64,000 nt of DNA. Origin: Micromussa lordhowensis (taxonomy: Eukaryota > Cnidaria > Anthozoa > Scleractinia > Lobophylliidae). Positions 46,913 through 59,287 of this stretch are shown here, in pieces. Each line of letters begins with the position of its first letter. The stretch's first letter is position 1. The notes beneath the pieces are model-generated. The model searched no databases. It was not told the DNA's origin and worked only from the letters and a program-made list of their open reading frames with translations. Location: assembly GCA_964020085.1 (NCBI GenBank), contig CAXHUQ010000754.1, positions 1 to 64,000 of the forward strand, given 5' to 3'. A program made the position numbers and the translations under genes.

Positions 46913-49900
46913 GACATAGCTAGGCTTCTCGGGCACTTTGGGAGGCGCGGTTTGCAGCAAAATGTTGTGCTAGGTTGGCACTTTAAGAAAATTTTAGTTA
47001 GGACATTATGACATTTGCGCCAGGGTGTTTTTTCTGGCCTTCTTTTTGCACGAGTTTGCCCTGGTCCCAACTTTGCAGAATTTCAGAAAACGCGCGCTGG
47101 GGGTCCCCTTGGCAAGTTTGACATAGCTCGGCTTCACGGGCACTTTGGGAAACGCGGTCTGCAGCAAAATGTTGTGCTAGGTTGGCACTTTGAAGAAATT
47201 CTAGTTAGGATATGATGGCATTCGCGCTAGGGTGTTTTTTCTGGTTTTCTTTTTGCAGGAGTTTGCCCTGGTCTCAACTCTGCAGAATTTCAGAAAACGC
47301 GCGCTGGGGGTCCCCTTGGCAAATTTGACATAACTCGGCTTCACGGGCACTTTGGGAGGCGCAGTTTGCAGCAAAATGTTGTGCTAGGTTGGCACTTTAA
47401 GGAAATCTTAGTTATGACATGATGACATTCGCGCCAGGGTGTTTTTTCTGGCCTTCTTTTTGGAGGACTTTGGCCTGGTCCCAACTTTGCAGAATTTCAG
47501 AAAACGCGCGCTGGGGGTCTCCTTGGCAAATTTGACATAGCTAGGCTTCTCGGGCACTTTGGGAGGCGCGGTTTGCAGCAAAATGTTGTGCTAGGTTGGC
47601 ACTTTAAGAAAATTTTAGTTAGGACATGATGACATTTGCGCCAGGGTGTTTTTTCTGGCCTTCTTTTTGCAGGAGTTTGCCCTGGTCCCAACTTTGCAGA
47701 ATTTCAAAAAACGCGCGCTGGGGGTCCCCTTGGCAAATTTGACATAGCTCGGCTTCACGGGCACTTTGGGAGGCGCGGTTTGCAGCAAAATGTTGTGCTA
47801 GGTTGGCTCTTCAAGGAAATTTTAGTTAGGACATGATGACATTCGCGCCAGGGTGTTTTTTCTGGCCTTCTTTTTGCAGGAGTTTGCCCTGGTCCCAACT
47901 CTGCAGAATTTCAGAAAACGCGCTGGGGGTCCCCTTGGCAAATTTGACATAGCTCGACTTCACGGGCACTTTGCGAGGCGCAGTTTGCAGCAAAATGTTG
48001 TGCTAGGTTGGCACTTGAAGGAAATCTTAGTTATGACATGATGACATTCGCGCCAGGGTGTTTTTTGTGGCCTTCTTTTTGCAGGAGTTTGCCCTGGTCC
48101 CAACTTTGCAGAATTTAAGAAAACGCGCGCTGGGGGTCCCCTTGGCAAATTTGACATAGCTAGGCTTCTCCGGCACTTTGGGAGGCGCGGTTTGCAGCAA
48201 AATGTTGTGCTAGGTTGGCACTTTAAGAAAATTTTAGTTAGGACATGATGACATTTGCGCCAGGGTGGTTTTTCTGGCCTTCTTTTTGCAGGAGTTTGCC
48301 CTGGTCCCAACTTTGCAGAATTTCAGAAAACGCGCGCTGGGGGTCCCCTTGGCAAATTTGACATAGCTCGGCTTCACGGGCACTTTGGGAGGCGCGGTTT
48401 CCAGCAAAATGTTGTGCTTGGTTGGCACTTTAAGGAAATTTTAGTTAGGACATGATGACATTCGCGCCAGGGTGTTTTTTCTGGCCTTCTTTTTGCAGGA
48501 GTTTGCCCTGGTCCCAAATTTGCAGAATTTCAGAAAACGCGCGCTGGGGGTCCCCTTGGCAAATTTGACATAGCTCGACTTCACGTGCACTTTGCGAGGC
48601 GCCGTTTGCAGCAAAATGTTGTGCTGGGTTGGCACTTGAAGGAAATCTTAGTTATGACATGGTGACATTCGCGCCAGGGTGTTTTTTGTGGCCTTCTTTT
48701 TGCAGGAGTTTGCCCTGGTCCCAACTTTGCAGAATTTCAGAAAACGCGCGCTGGGGGTCCCCTTGGCAAATTTGACATAGCTAGGCTTCTCCGGCACTTT
48801 GGGAGGCGCGGTTTGCAGCAAAATGTTGTGCTAGGTTGGCACTTTAAGAAAATGTTAGTTAGGGCATGATGACATTTGCGCCAGGGTGGTTTTTCTGGCC
48901 TTCTTTTCGCAGGAGTTTGCCCTGGTCCCAACTTTGCAGAATTTTAAAAAACGCGCGCTGGGGGTCCCCTTGGCAAATTTGACATAGCTCGGCTTCACGG
49001 GCACTTTGGGAGGCGCGGTTTGCAGCAAAATGTTGTGCTTGGTTGGCACTTGAAGAAAATGTTAGTTAGGACATAAGGACATTCGCGCCAGGGTGTTTTT
49101 TGTGGCCTTCTTTTTGCAGGAGTTTGCCCTGGTCCCAAATTTGCAGAATTTCAGAAAACGCGCGCTGGGGGTCCCCTTGGCAAATTTGACATAGCTCGAC
49201 TTCACGTGCACTTTGCGAGGCGCGGTTTGCAGCAAAATGTTGTGCTAGGTTGGCACTTGAAGGAAATCTTAGTTATGACATGATGACATTCGCGCCAGGG
49301 TGTTTTTTGTGGCCTTCTTTTTGCAGGAGTTTGCCCTGGTCCCAACTTTGCAGAATTTCAGAAAACGCGCGCTGGGGGTCCCCTTGGCAAATTTGACATA
49401 GCTAGGCTTCTCCGGCACTTTGGGAGCCGCGGTTTGCAGCAAAATGTTGTGCTAGATTGGCACTTTAAGAAAATGTTAGTTAGGACATGATGACATTTGC
49501 GCCAGGGTGGTTTTTCTGGCCTTCTTTTTGCAGGAGTTTGCCCTGGTCCCAACTTTGCAGAATTTCAAAAAACGCGCGCTGGGGGTCCCCTTGGCAAATT
49601 TGACATAGCTCGGCTTCACGGGCACTTTGGGAGGCGCGGTTTGCAGCAAAATGTTGTGCTTGGTTGGCACTTCAAGGAAATTTTAGTTAGGACATGATGA
49701 CATTCGCGCCAGGGTGTTTTTTCTGGCCTTCTTTTTGCAGGAGTTTGCCCTGGTCCCAACTTTGCAGAATTTCAGAAAACGCGCGCTGGGGGTCCCCTTG
49801 GCAAATTTGACATAGCTCGGCTTCACGGGCACTTTGGGAGCCGCGGTTTGCAGCAAAATGTTGTGCTTGGTTGGCACTTTAAGAAAATGTTAGTTAGGAC

Positions 49901-50622
49901 ATGATGACATTTGCGCCAGGGTGGTTTTTCTGGCCTTCTTTTTGCAGGAGTTTGCCCTGGTCCCAACTTTGCAGAATTTCAAAAAACGCGCGCTGGGGGT
50001 CCCCTTGGCAAATTTGACATAGCTCGGCTTCACGGGCACTTTGGGAGGCGCGGTTTGCAGCAAAATGTTGTGCTTGGTTGGCACTTTAAGGAAATTTTAG
50101 TTAGGACATGATGAGATTCGCGCCAGGGTGTTTTTTCTGGCCTTCTTTTTGCAGGAGTTTGCCCTGGTCCCAAATTTGCAGAATTTCAGAAAACGCGCGC
50201 TGGGGGTCCTCTTGGCAAATTTGACATAGCTCGACTTCACGTGCACTTTGCGAGGCGCGGTTTGCAGCAAAATGTTGTGCTAGGTTGGCACTTGAAGGAA
50301 ATTTTAGTTATGACATGATGACATTCGTGCCAGGGTGTTTTTTGTGGCCTTCTTTTTGCAGGAGTTTGCCCTGGTCCCAACTTTGCAGATTTTCAGAAAA
50401 CGCGCGCTGGGGGTCCCCTTGGCAAATTTGACATAGCTAGGCTTCTCCGGCACTTTGGGAGCCGCGGTTTGCTGCAAAATGTTGTGCTAGATTGGCACTT
50501 TAAGAAAATGTTAGTTAGGACATGATGACATTTGCGCCAGGGTGGTTTTTCTGGCCTTCTTTTTGCAGGAGTTTGCCCTGGTCCCAACTTTGCAGAATTT
50601 CAAAAAACGCGCGCTGGGGGTC
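46913..50622 (+). repeat. Satellite block 2f: 207-bp monomers with 621-bp trimer repeats
   Basis: This is the continuation of block 2e after the LINE. Trimer offsets of 621 bp are seen at 48234/48855/49476 and 48737/49358, and pentamer spacing (1035 bp) from 49358 to 50393. Monomers are the most uniform in the window, with exact 207-bp spacing over several units (49476, 49683, 49890). The block ends in mid-monomer at GCTGGGGGTC (50622), where orientation flips. Confidence 0.9.
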
Positions 50623-53600
50623 GACTATAGGGGCTTCTAAAACACCCTGGCGCAAATTGCATCACCTCCTAATTAGTATGCACTTGAAGTGGAATCATAG
50701 GAAATTATTTTGCTGCAAACTGCGGCTCCATAAGTGCTTGTAGAGCCGACTTATAACAAATTTGCCAATGACACCTAAATCGGCCATTTTCTGAGATTTT
50801 GCCAAAGAGGGACCAAGGGAAAATGCTCAAAAAAGTAGGCCAACTATAAGGGCTTCAAAAACACCCTGGCGCAAATTGCATCACCTCGTAATTAGTATGC
50901 ACTTAAAGTGCAATCATAGCAGAACATTTTGCTGCAGACTGCGGCTCCATAAGTGCCCGTAGAGCCGAGTTATGACAAATTTGCCAAGGACACATAAATC
51001 GGCCATTTTCTGAGATTTTGCCAAGGGGGGACCAAGGGAAAATGCTGAAAAAAGTAGGCCGACTAGTGGGGCTTCAAAAACACCCTGGCACAAATTGCAT
51101 CACCTTCTAATTAGTATGCACTTGAAGTGCAATCATAGGAGAACATTTTGCTGCAATAGGCGGCTCCATAAGCGCCAGAAGAGCCGAGTTATGACAAATT
51201 TGCCAAGGACACCTAAATCGGCCATTTTCTGAGATTTTGCCAAAGGGGGACCAAGGCAAAACGCTCTAAAAAGTAGGCCGACTATAGGGGCTTCAAAAAC
51301 ACCCTGGCGCAAATTGGATCACCTCCTAAAAAGTATGCACTTGAAGTGCAATCATAGGAGAACATTTTGCTGCAATTTGCAGGTCCATAAGTGCCCGTAG
51401 AGCTGAGGTATGAAACATTTGCCAATGACACCTAAATCGGCCATTTTCTGAGATTTTGCAAAAGAGGGACCAAGGGAAAATGCTTAAAAAAGTAGGCCGA
51501 CTATAGGGGCTTCAAAAACACCCTGGCGCAAATTGCATCGCCTCCTAATTACTATGCTCTTGAAGTGCAATGAAAGGAGAACATTTTGCAGCAAACTGCG
51601 GCTCCATAAGTGCCCGTAGAGCCGAGTTATGACAAATTTGCCAAGGACACCTAAATCGGCCATTTTCTGAGATTTTGCCAAGGGGGGACCAAGGGAAAAT
51701 GCTCAAAAAAGTAGGCCGACTATAGGGGCTTCAAAAACGCCCTGGCGCAAATTGTATCACCTCCTAATTAGTATGCACTTAAAGTGCAATCATAGCAGAA
51801 CATTTTGCTGCAATTTGCGGGTCCAATGACACCTAAATCGGCCATTTTCTGAGATTTTCCCAAAGGGGGACCAAGGGAAAATGCTCTAAAAAGTAGGCCG
51901 ACTATAGGGGCTTCGAAAACACCCTGGCGCAAATTGCATCACCTCCTAATTAGTATGCACTTGAAGTGCAATCAAGGGAGGACATTTCTCTGCCAACGGT
52001 GGCTCCATAAGTGCCCGTAGAGCCGAGTTATGACAAATTTGCCAAGGACACGTAAATCGGTCAATTTCTGAGATTTTGCCAAGGGGGGAACAAGGGAAAA
52101 TGCTCAAAAAAGTAGGTCGACTATAGGGGCTTCAAAAATACCCTGGCGCAAAGTGCATCACCTCCTAATTAGTATGCACTTGAAGTGCAATTATAGAAGA
52201 ACATTTTGCTGCAAACTGCGGCTACATAAGTGCCCGTAGTGCCGAGTTATGACAAATTTGCCATGGACACATAAATCGGCCATTTTCTGAGATTTTGCCA
52301 AGCGGGAACCAAGGAAAAATGGTCAAAAAAGTAGGCCCACTATAGGGGCTTCAAAAAAGGCCTGGCACAAATTGCATCACCTTTTAATTAGTATGCACTT
52401 GAAGTGCAATCATAGGAGAACATTTTGCTGCAAACTGCGGCTCCATAAGTGCCCGTAGAGCCGAGTTATGACAAATTTGCCAAGGACACCTAAATCGGAC
52501 ATTTTCTGAGATTTTGCCAAGGGGGAACCAAGGGAAATTGCTTAAAAAAGTACGCGAAAAATAGGGGCTTCAAAAACGCCCTGGCGCAAATTGCATGACC
52601 TCGTAATTAGTATGTACTTGAAGTGCAATCACAGGAGAACATGTTGCTGCAAACTCCGGCTCCATAAGTGCCCGTAGAGCCGAGTTATGACAAATTTGCC
52701 AAAGACACCTAAATCGTCCATTTTCTGAGATTTTGCCAAGGGGGACCAAGGGAAAATGCTCAAAAGAGTAGGCCGACTATGGAGGCTTAAAAAACACCCT
52801 GGCGCAAATTGAATCACCTCTTAATTAGTATGCACTTGAAGTGCAATTATAGAAGAACATTTTGCTGCAAACTGCGGCTTCATAAGTGCCCGTAGTGCCG
52901 AGTTATGACAAATTTGCCATGGACAAATAAATCGGCCATTTTCTGAGATTTTGCCAAGCGGGAACCAAGGAAAAATGGTCAAAAAAGTAGGCCCACTATA
53001 GGGGCTTCAAAAAAGGCCTGGCGCAAGTTACATCACCTCCCAATTAGTATGCACTTAAAGTGCAATCATAGGAGAACATTTTGCTGCAAACTGCGGCTCC
53101 ATAAGTGTCCGTAGAGCCGAGTTATGACAAATTTGCCAAGAACACCTAAATCGGCCATTTCCTGAGATTTTGCCCAGGGGGGACCAAGGGAAAATGCTCA
53201 AAAAGGTAGGACAACTATAGGGGCTTCAAAAACACCCTGGCGCAAATTGCATCACCTCCTAATTAGCATGCACTTTTAATGGAATCATAGGAGAACATTC
53301 TGCTACAAACAGCGGCTCCATAAGTGCCCGCAGAGCCGAGTTATGACAAATTGCCAAGGACACCTAAATCGGCCATTTTCTGAGATTTTGCCAAGGGAGG
53401 AGCAAGGGAAAATGCTTAAAAAAGTAGGCCGACTGTAGGGGCTTCCAAAATACACTGGCGCAAATTGTATTACCTCCTAAATAGTATGCACTTGAAGTAA
53501 AATCATAGGAGAACATTTTGCTGCAAACTGCGGCTCCATAAGTGCCCGTAGAGCCGAGTTATGATAAATTTGCCAAGGACACCTAAATCGGCCATTTTTT

Positions 53601-56600
53601 GAGATTTTGCCAAGGGGCGACCGAGGGATATGGCTCAAATAAGTAGGCCGACTATAGGGGCTTCAAAAACACCCTGGCGCAAATTGCATCACCTCCGAAT
53701 TAGTATGCACTTGAAGTGCAATGAAAGGAGAACATTTTGCAGCAAACTGCGGCTCCATAAGTGCCCGTAGAGCCGAGTTATGACAAATTTGCCAAGGACA
53801 CCTAAATCGGCCATTTTCTGAGATTTTGCCAACGGGGAGGAAGCGAAAATGCTCAAAAAAGTAGGCCGACTATAGGGGCTTAAAAAACGCCCTGGCGCAA
53901 ATTGCATTACCTCCTAATTAGTATGCACTTAAAGTGCAATGAAAGGAGAACATTTTGCAGCACACTGCGGCTCCATAAGTGCCTGTAGAGCCGAGTTATG
54001 ACAAATTTGCCAAGGACACCTAAATCGGCCATTTTTTGAGATTTTGCCAACGGGCGACCAAGGGATATGGCTCAAATAAGTAGGCCGACTATAGGGGCTT
54101 CAAAAACACCCTGGCACAAATTGCATCACCTCCTAATTAGTATGCACTTAAAGTGCAATGAAAGGAAAACATTTTGCTGCAAACAGCGGCTCCATAAGTG
54201 CCCGTAAAGCCTAGTTATGTCAAATTTGCCAAGGACACCTAAATCGGCCATTTTCTGAGATTTTGCCAAGGGGGGGCCAAGGGAAAATCCTCAAAAAAGT
54301 AAGCCGACTATAGGGGCTTCAAAAACACTCTAGCGCAAATTCCATCAGCTCTTAATTTGTATGCACTTGAAGTGCAATGAAAGGAGAACATTTTGCTGCA
54401 AACTGCGGCTCCATAAGTGCCCGTAGAGCCGAGTTATGACAAATTTGCCATGGACACATAAATCGGCCATTTTCTGAGATTTTGCCAAGGGGGGACCAGG
54501 GGAAAATGCTCAACAGAGTAGGCCGACTATAGGGGCTTCAAAAACACCCTGGCGCAAATTGCATCACCTCCTAATTAGTATGCACTTAAAGTGCAATGAA
54601 AGGAAAACATTTTGCTGCAAACAGCGGCTCCATAAGTGCCCGTAAAGCCTAGTTATGACAAATTTGCCAAGGACACCTAAATCGGCCATTTTCTGAGATT
54701 TTGCCAAGGGGGGGCCAAGAAAAAATCCTCAAAAAAGTAAGCCGGCTATAGGGGCTTCAAAAACACTCTGGCGCAAATTCCATCACCTCTTAATTTGTAT
54801 GCACTTGAAGTGCAATGAAAGGAGAACATTTTGCTGCAAACTTCGGCTCCATAAGTGCACGTAGAGCCGAGTTATTACAAATTTGCCAAGGACACCTAAA
54901 TCGGTCATTTTCTGAGATTTTGCCAACGGGGGACCAAGGGAAAATGCTTAAAAAAGTAGGCCGACTATAGGGGCTTCAAAAACACCCTGGCGCAAATTGC
55001 ATCACCTCCTAAATAGTATGCACTTGAAGTAAAATCATAGGAGAACATTTTGCTGCAAACTGCGGCTCCATAAGTGCCCGTAGAGCCCAGTTATGACAAA
55101 TTTGCCATGGACAACTAAATCGGCAATTTTCTGAGATTTTGCCAAGGGGGGACCAGGGGAACATGCTCAAAAGAGTAGGTCGACTATGGGCGCTTTAAAA
55201 ACACCCTGGCGCAAATTGTGTGACATCCTAATTAGTATGCACTTGAAGTGCAATCATAGGAGAACATTTTGCTGCAAACTGAGGCTCCATAAGTGCCCGT
55301 AGATCCCAGTGATGACAAATTTGCCATGGACACCTAAATCGGCAAATTTTCTGAGATTTTGCCAAGGGGGGACCAAGGGAAAATGCTCAAAAAGTGTAGG
55401 CCGACTATGGGTGCTTTAAAAACACAATGGCGCAAATTGTATCAACTACTAATTAGTATGCCCTTGAAGTGCAATCATAGGAAAACATTTTACTGCAAAC
55501 TGCGGCTCCATAAGTTCCCCTAGAGCCGAGTTATGACAAATTTGCCATGGACACCTAAATCGGCCATTTTCTGAGATTTTGCCAATGGTGGACCAAGGGA
55601 AAATGCTCAAAAAAGTAGGCCGACTATAGGGGCTTCAAAAACAGCCTGGCGCAAATTACATCACCTCCTAATTAGTATGCACTTGAAGTGCAATCATAGG
55701 AGAACATTTTGCTGCAAACTGATGCTCCATAAGTGCCAGTAGAGCCGAGTGATGACAAATTTGCCATGGACACCTAAATCGGCCATTTTCTGAGATCTTG
55801 CCAAGGGGGGACCAAGTAAAAAGGGCTCAAAAAAGTAGGCCGACTATAGGGGCTTCAAAAACACCCTGGCGCAAATTGCATCACCTCCAAATTAGTATGC
55901 ACTTGAAGTTCAATTATAGCAGAACAATTTGCTGCAAACTGCGGCTCCATAAGTGCCCGTAGAGACGACTTATGACAAATTTGCCAAGAACACCTAAATC
56001 TGCCATTTTCTGAGATTTTGCCAAGGGGGGACCAAGGGAAAATGCTCAAAAAGGTAGGACAACTATAGGGGCTTCAAAAACACCCTGGCGCAAATTGCAT
56101 CACCTCCTAATTAGCATGCACTTAAAGTGCAATCATAGGAGAACATTTTGCTGGGAACAGCGGCTCCATAAGTGCCCGCGGAGCCGAGTTATGACAAATT
56201 GCCAAGGACACTCAAATCAGCCATTTTCTGAGATTTTGCCATGGGGAGAGCAAGGAAAAATGCTCAAAAAAGTAGGCCGACTGTAGGCGCTTTAAAAATA
56301 CCCTGGCGCAAATTGCATCACATCCTAATTAGTATGCACTTGAAGTGCAATGAGAGGAGAACATTTTGCAGCAAACTGCGGCTCCATAAGTGCCCGTAGA
56401 GCCGGGTTATGACAAATTTGCCATGAACACCTAAATCGGCCATTTTCTGGAATTTTGTCAAGGCGGGACCAGGGGAAATGCTCAAAAGAGTAGGCCGACT
56501 ATGGGCGCTTTAAAAATACCCTGGCGCAAATTGCATCACATCCTAATTAGCATGCACTTGAAGTGCAATGAAAGGAGAACATTTTGCAGCAAACTGCGGC

Positions 56601-59069
56601 TCCATAAGGGCCCGTAGAGCCGAGTTATGACAAATTTGCCAAGGACACCTAAATCGGCCATTTTCTGAGATTTTGCCAACGGGGAGGAAGCGAAAATGCT
56701 CAAAAAAGTAGGCCGACTATAGGGGCTTCAAAAACACCGTGGCGCAGATTACATCACCTCCTAATTAGTATGCACTTGAAGTGCAATCATAGGAGAACAT
56801 TTTGCTGCAACCTGCGGCTCCATAAGTGCATAAGTGTAGAGCCAAGTTATGACAAATTTGCCAAGGACACCTAAATCGGCCATTTTCTGAGATTTTGCCA
56901 AGGGGGGACCATAGGAAAATGCGCAAAAAAGTAGGCCGACTATAAGGGCTTCAAAAACAGCCTGGCGCAAATTACATCACCTCCTAATTAGTATGCACTT
57001 GAAGTGCAATCATAGGAAAACATTTTGCTGCAAACTGCGGCTCAATAAGTGCCCGTAGAGCCGAGTTATGACAAATTTGCCAAGGAAACCTAAATCGGCC
57101 ATTTTCTGAGATTTTGCCATAGGGGGACCAAGTAAAAAGGGCTCTAAAAAGTAGGCCGACTATAGGGGCTTCAAAAACACCTTGGCGCAAATTGCATCAC
57201 CTCCTAATTAGTATGCACTTGAAGTGCAATCATAGGAGAACAATTTGCTGCAAACTGCGGCTCCATAAGTGCCCGTAGAGCCGGGTTATGACAAATTTGC
57301 CATGGACACCTAAATCGGCCATTTTATGGAATTTTGTCAAGGCGGAACCAGGGGAAAATGCTCAAAAGAGTAGGCCGACTATGGGCGCTTTAAAAATACC
57401 CTGGCGCAAATTGCATCACATCCTAATTAGCATGCACTTGAAGTGCAATGAAAGGAGAACATTTTGCAGCAAACTGCGGCTCCATAAGTGCCCGTAGAGC
57501 CGAGTTATGACAAATTTGCCAAGGACACCTAAATCGGCCATTTTCTGAGATTTTGCCAACGGGGAGGAAGGGAAAATGCTCAAAAAAGTAGGCCGACTAT
57601 AGGGGCTTTCAAAATACACTGGCGCAAATTGCATCACCTCCTAATTAGTATGCACTTGTAGTGCAATGGAAGGAGAACATTTTGCAGCAAACTGCGGCTC
57701 CATAAGTGCCCGTAGAGCCGAGTTATGACAAATTTGCCAAGGACACCTAAATCGGCCATTTTCTGAGATTTTGCCAAGGGGGAGGAAGGGAAAATGCTAA
57801 AAAAAGTAGGCCGATTGTAGGGGCTTCAAAAACACCCTGGCGCAAATTCCATTACCTCCTAATTAGTATGCACTTAAAGTGCAAACATAGAACAACATTT
57901 TGCGTCAAACAGCGGCTCCATAAGTGCCCGCAGAGCCGAGATATGACAAATTGCCAAGGAACCCTAAATCGGCCATTTTCTGAGATTTTGCTAACGGGGG
58001 AGCAAGCCAAAATGCTCAAAAAAGTAGGCCGACTATAGGGGCTTCAAAAACACCCTGGCGCAAACTGCATCACCTCCTAATTAGTATGCACTTAAAGTGC
58101 AATCATAGGAGAACATTTTCCTGCAAACTGCGGCTCCATAAGTGCCCGTAGAGCCGAGTTATGACAAATTTTCCAAGGACACCTAAATCGGCCATTTTCT
58201 GAGATTTTGCCAAGGGGGGACCAAGGGAAAGTGCTCAAAAAGGTAGGCCGACTATAGGGGCTTCAAAAACACCCTGGCGCAAATTACATCACCTCCTAAT
58301 TAGTATGCACTTGAAGTGCAATCATAGGAGAACATTATGCTGCAAACTGCGGCTCCATAAGTGCCCGTAGAGCCGAATTATGACAAATTTGCCAAGGACA
58401 CCTAAATCGGCTATTTTCTGAGATTTTGCCAAGGGGGGACCAAGGGAAAGTGCTCAAAAAGGTAGGCCGACTATAGGGGCTTCAAAAACACCCTGGCGCA
58501 AATTACATCACCTCCTAATTAGTATGCACTTGAAGTGCAATCATAGGAGAACATTTTGCTGCAAACTACGGCTCCATAAGTGCCCGTAGAGCCGAGTTAT
58601 GACAAATTTGCCAAGGGCACCTAAATCGGCTATTTTCTGAGATTTTGTCAAGGAGGGACCAAGGGAAAATCCTCAAAAAGGTAGGCCGACTATAAGGGCT
58701 TCAAAAAAAACCCTGGCGCAAATTACATCACCCTCTAATTAGTACGCACTTGAAGTGCAATCATAGGAGAACATTTTGCTGCAAACTGCGGCTCCATAAG
58801 TGCCCGTAGAGCCGAGTTATGACAAATTTGCCAAGGACACCTAAATCGGCCTTTTTTTGAGAGTTTGCCAAGAGGGGACCAAGGGAAAATGCTCAAAAAC
58901 TTAGGCCGACTATAGGGGCTTCAAAAACACCCTGGCGCAAATTGCATCACCTCCTATTTAGTATGCACTTGAAGTGCAATCATAGGAGAACATTTTGCTG
59001 CAAACTGCGGCTCCATAAGTACATGTAGAGCCGAGTTATGACAAATTTGCCAATGACACGTAAATCGGA
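50623..59069 (-). repeat. Satellite block 3: ~39 long-form (219-bp) monomers in inverted orientation
   Basis: Read on the plus strand, each unit has CTTCAAAAACACCCTGGCGC, CTCCTAATTAGTATGCAC, GAACATTTTGCTGCAAACTG and GTAGGCCGACTATAGGGG. Landmarks recur at 218-220 bp (50641, 50861, 51079, 51298, 51517). The units are the reverse complement of the long-form type of 6426-7495. The palindrome TGCACTTNAAGTGCA is kept in most monomers. Units vary individually; no higher-order period is evident, although pairs such as 56500/57400 and 54120/54570 are near copies. The array ends in mid-monomer at about 59069. Confidence 0.9.
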
Positions 59070-59099
59070 TGCTCTTGGAATGGAATTTAATTACACCCT

Positions 59100-59287
59100 A
59101 AAACAATTCTTTTTTTCGGATTACGGCTGTTGAAAAGGTCATCACCATTAAGTCCCAGAGCCCACTGGGACTCCCTATTCCCAAGCATTTCCTTGTTATA
59201 ACACTTGTCTATCAGCCGTACCCTAACATCAGTCAAACCCTGATGGTCTGGCTGTTTAAAGTGCCGGCATATACATTCGTCTTTAGC
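59100..59287 (-). pseudogene. Penelope-like element GIY-YIG C-terminal fragment
   Basis: Minus-strand frame: KDECICRHFKQPDHQGLTDV, then VRLIDKCYNKEMLGNRESQW, then GLNGDDLFNSRNPKKR. The order H-F-x-x-P-x-H, I-D/E, R-E-x-x-W, G-L-N is that of the C-terminal part of the GIY-YIG nuclease carried by Penelope-like elements. About nine codons that usually lie between QWA and GLN are missing. It points away from the RT fragment that starts at 59288, so the two are head-to-head. Confidence 0.55.

Noticed and set aside
6426..59069. Some 60-118-codon open frames on both strands, many starting MMAFAPGC, MLQTAAPKV or MGPGQTPAKRR, could be a family of small proteins.
   Set aside because: They recur with the monomer, which is often exactly 207 bp (69 codons), so frames repeat automatically. 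T-run length changes (TTTTTT against TTTTTTT) shift the frame between otherwise equal monomers, and stops in TTAATTAGGACATGATG close every frame. No domain is visible.
6426..59069. Tandem repeats of constant length as a CRISPR array.
   Set aside because: There are no short conserved repeats separated by unique spacers; the whole 207-219-bp unit is repeated. The host is a eukaryote and no cas genes are present.
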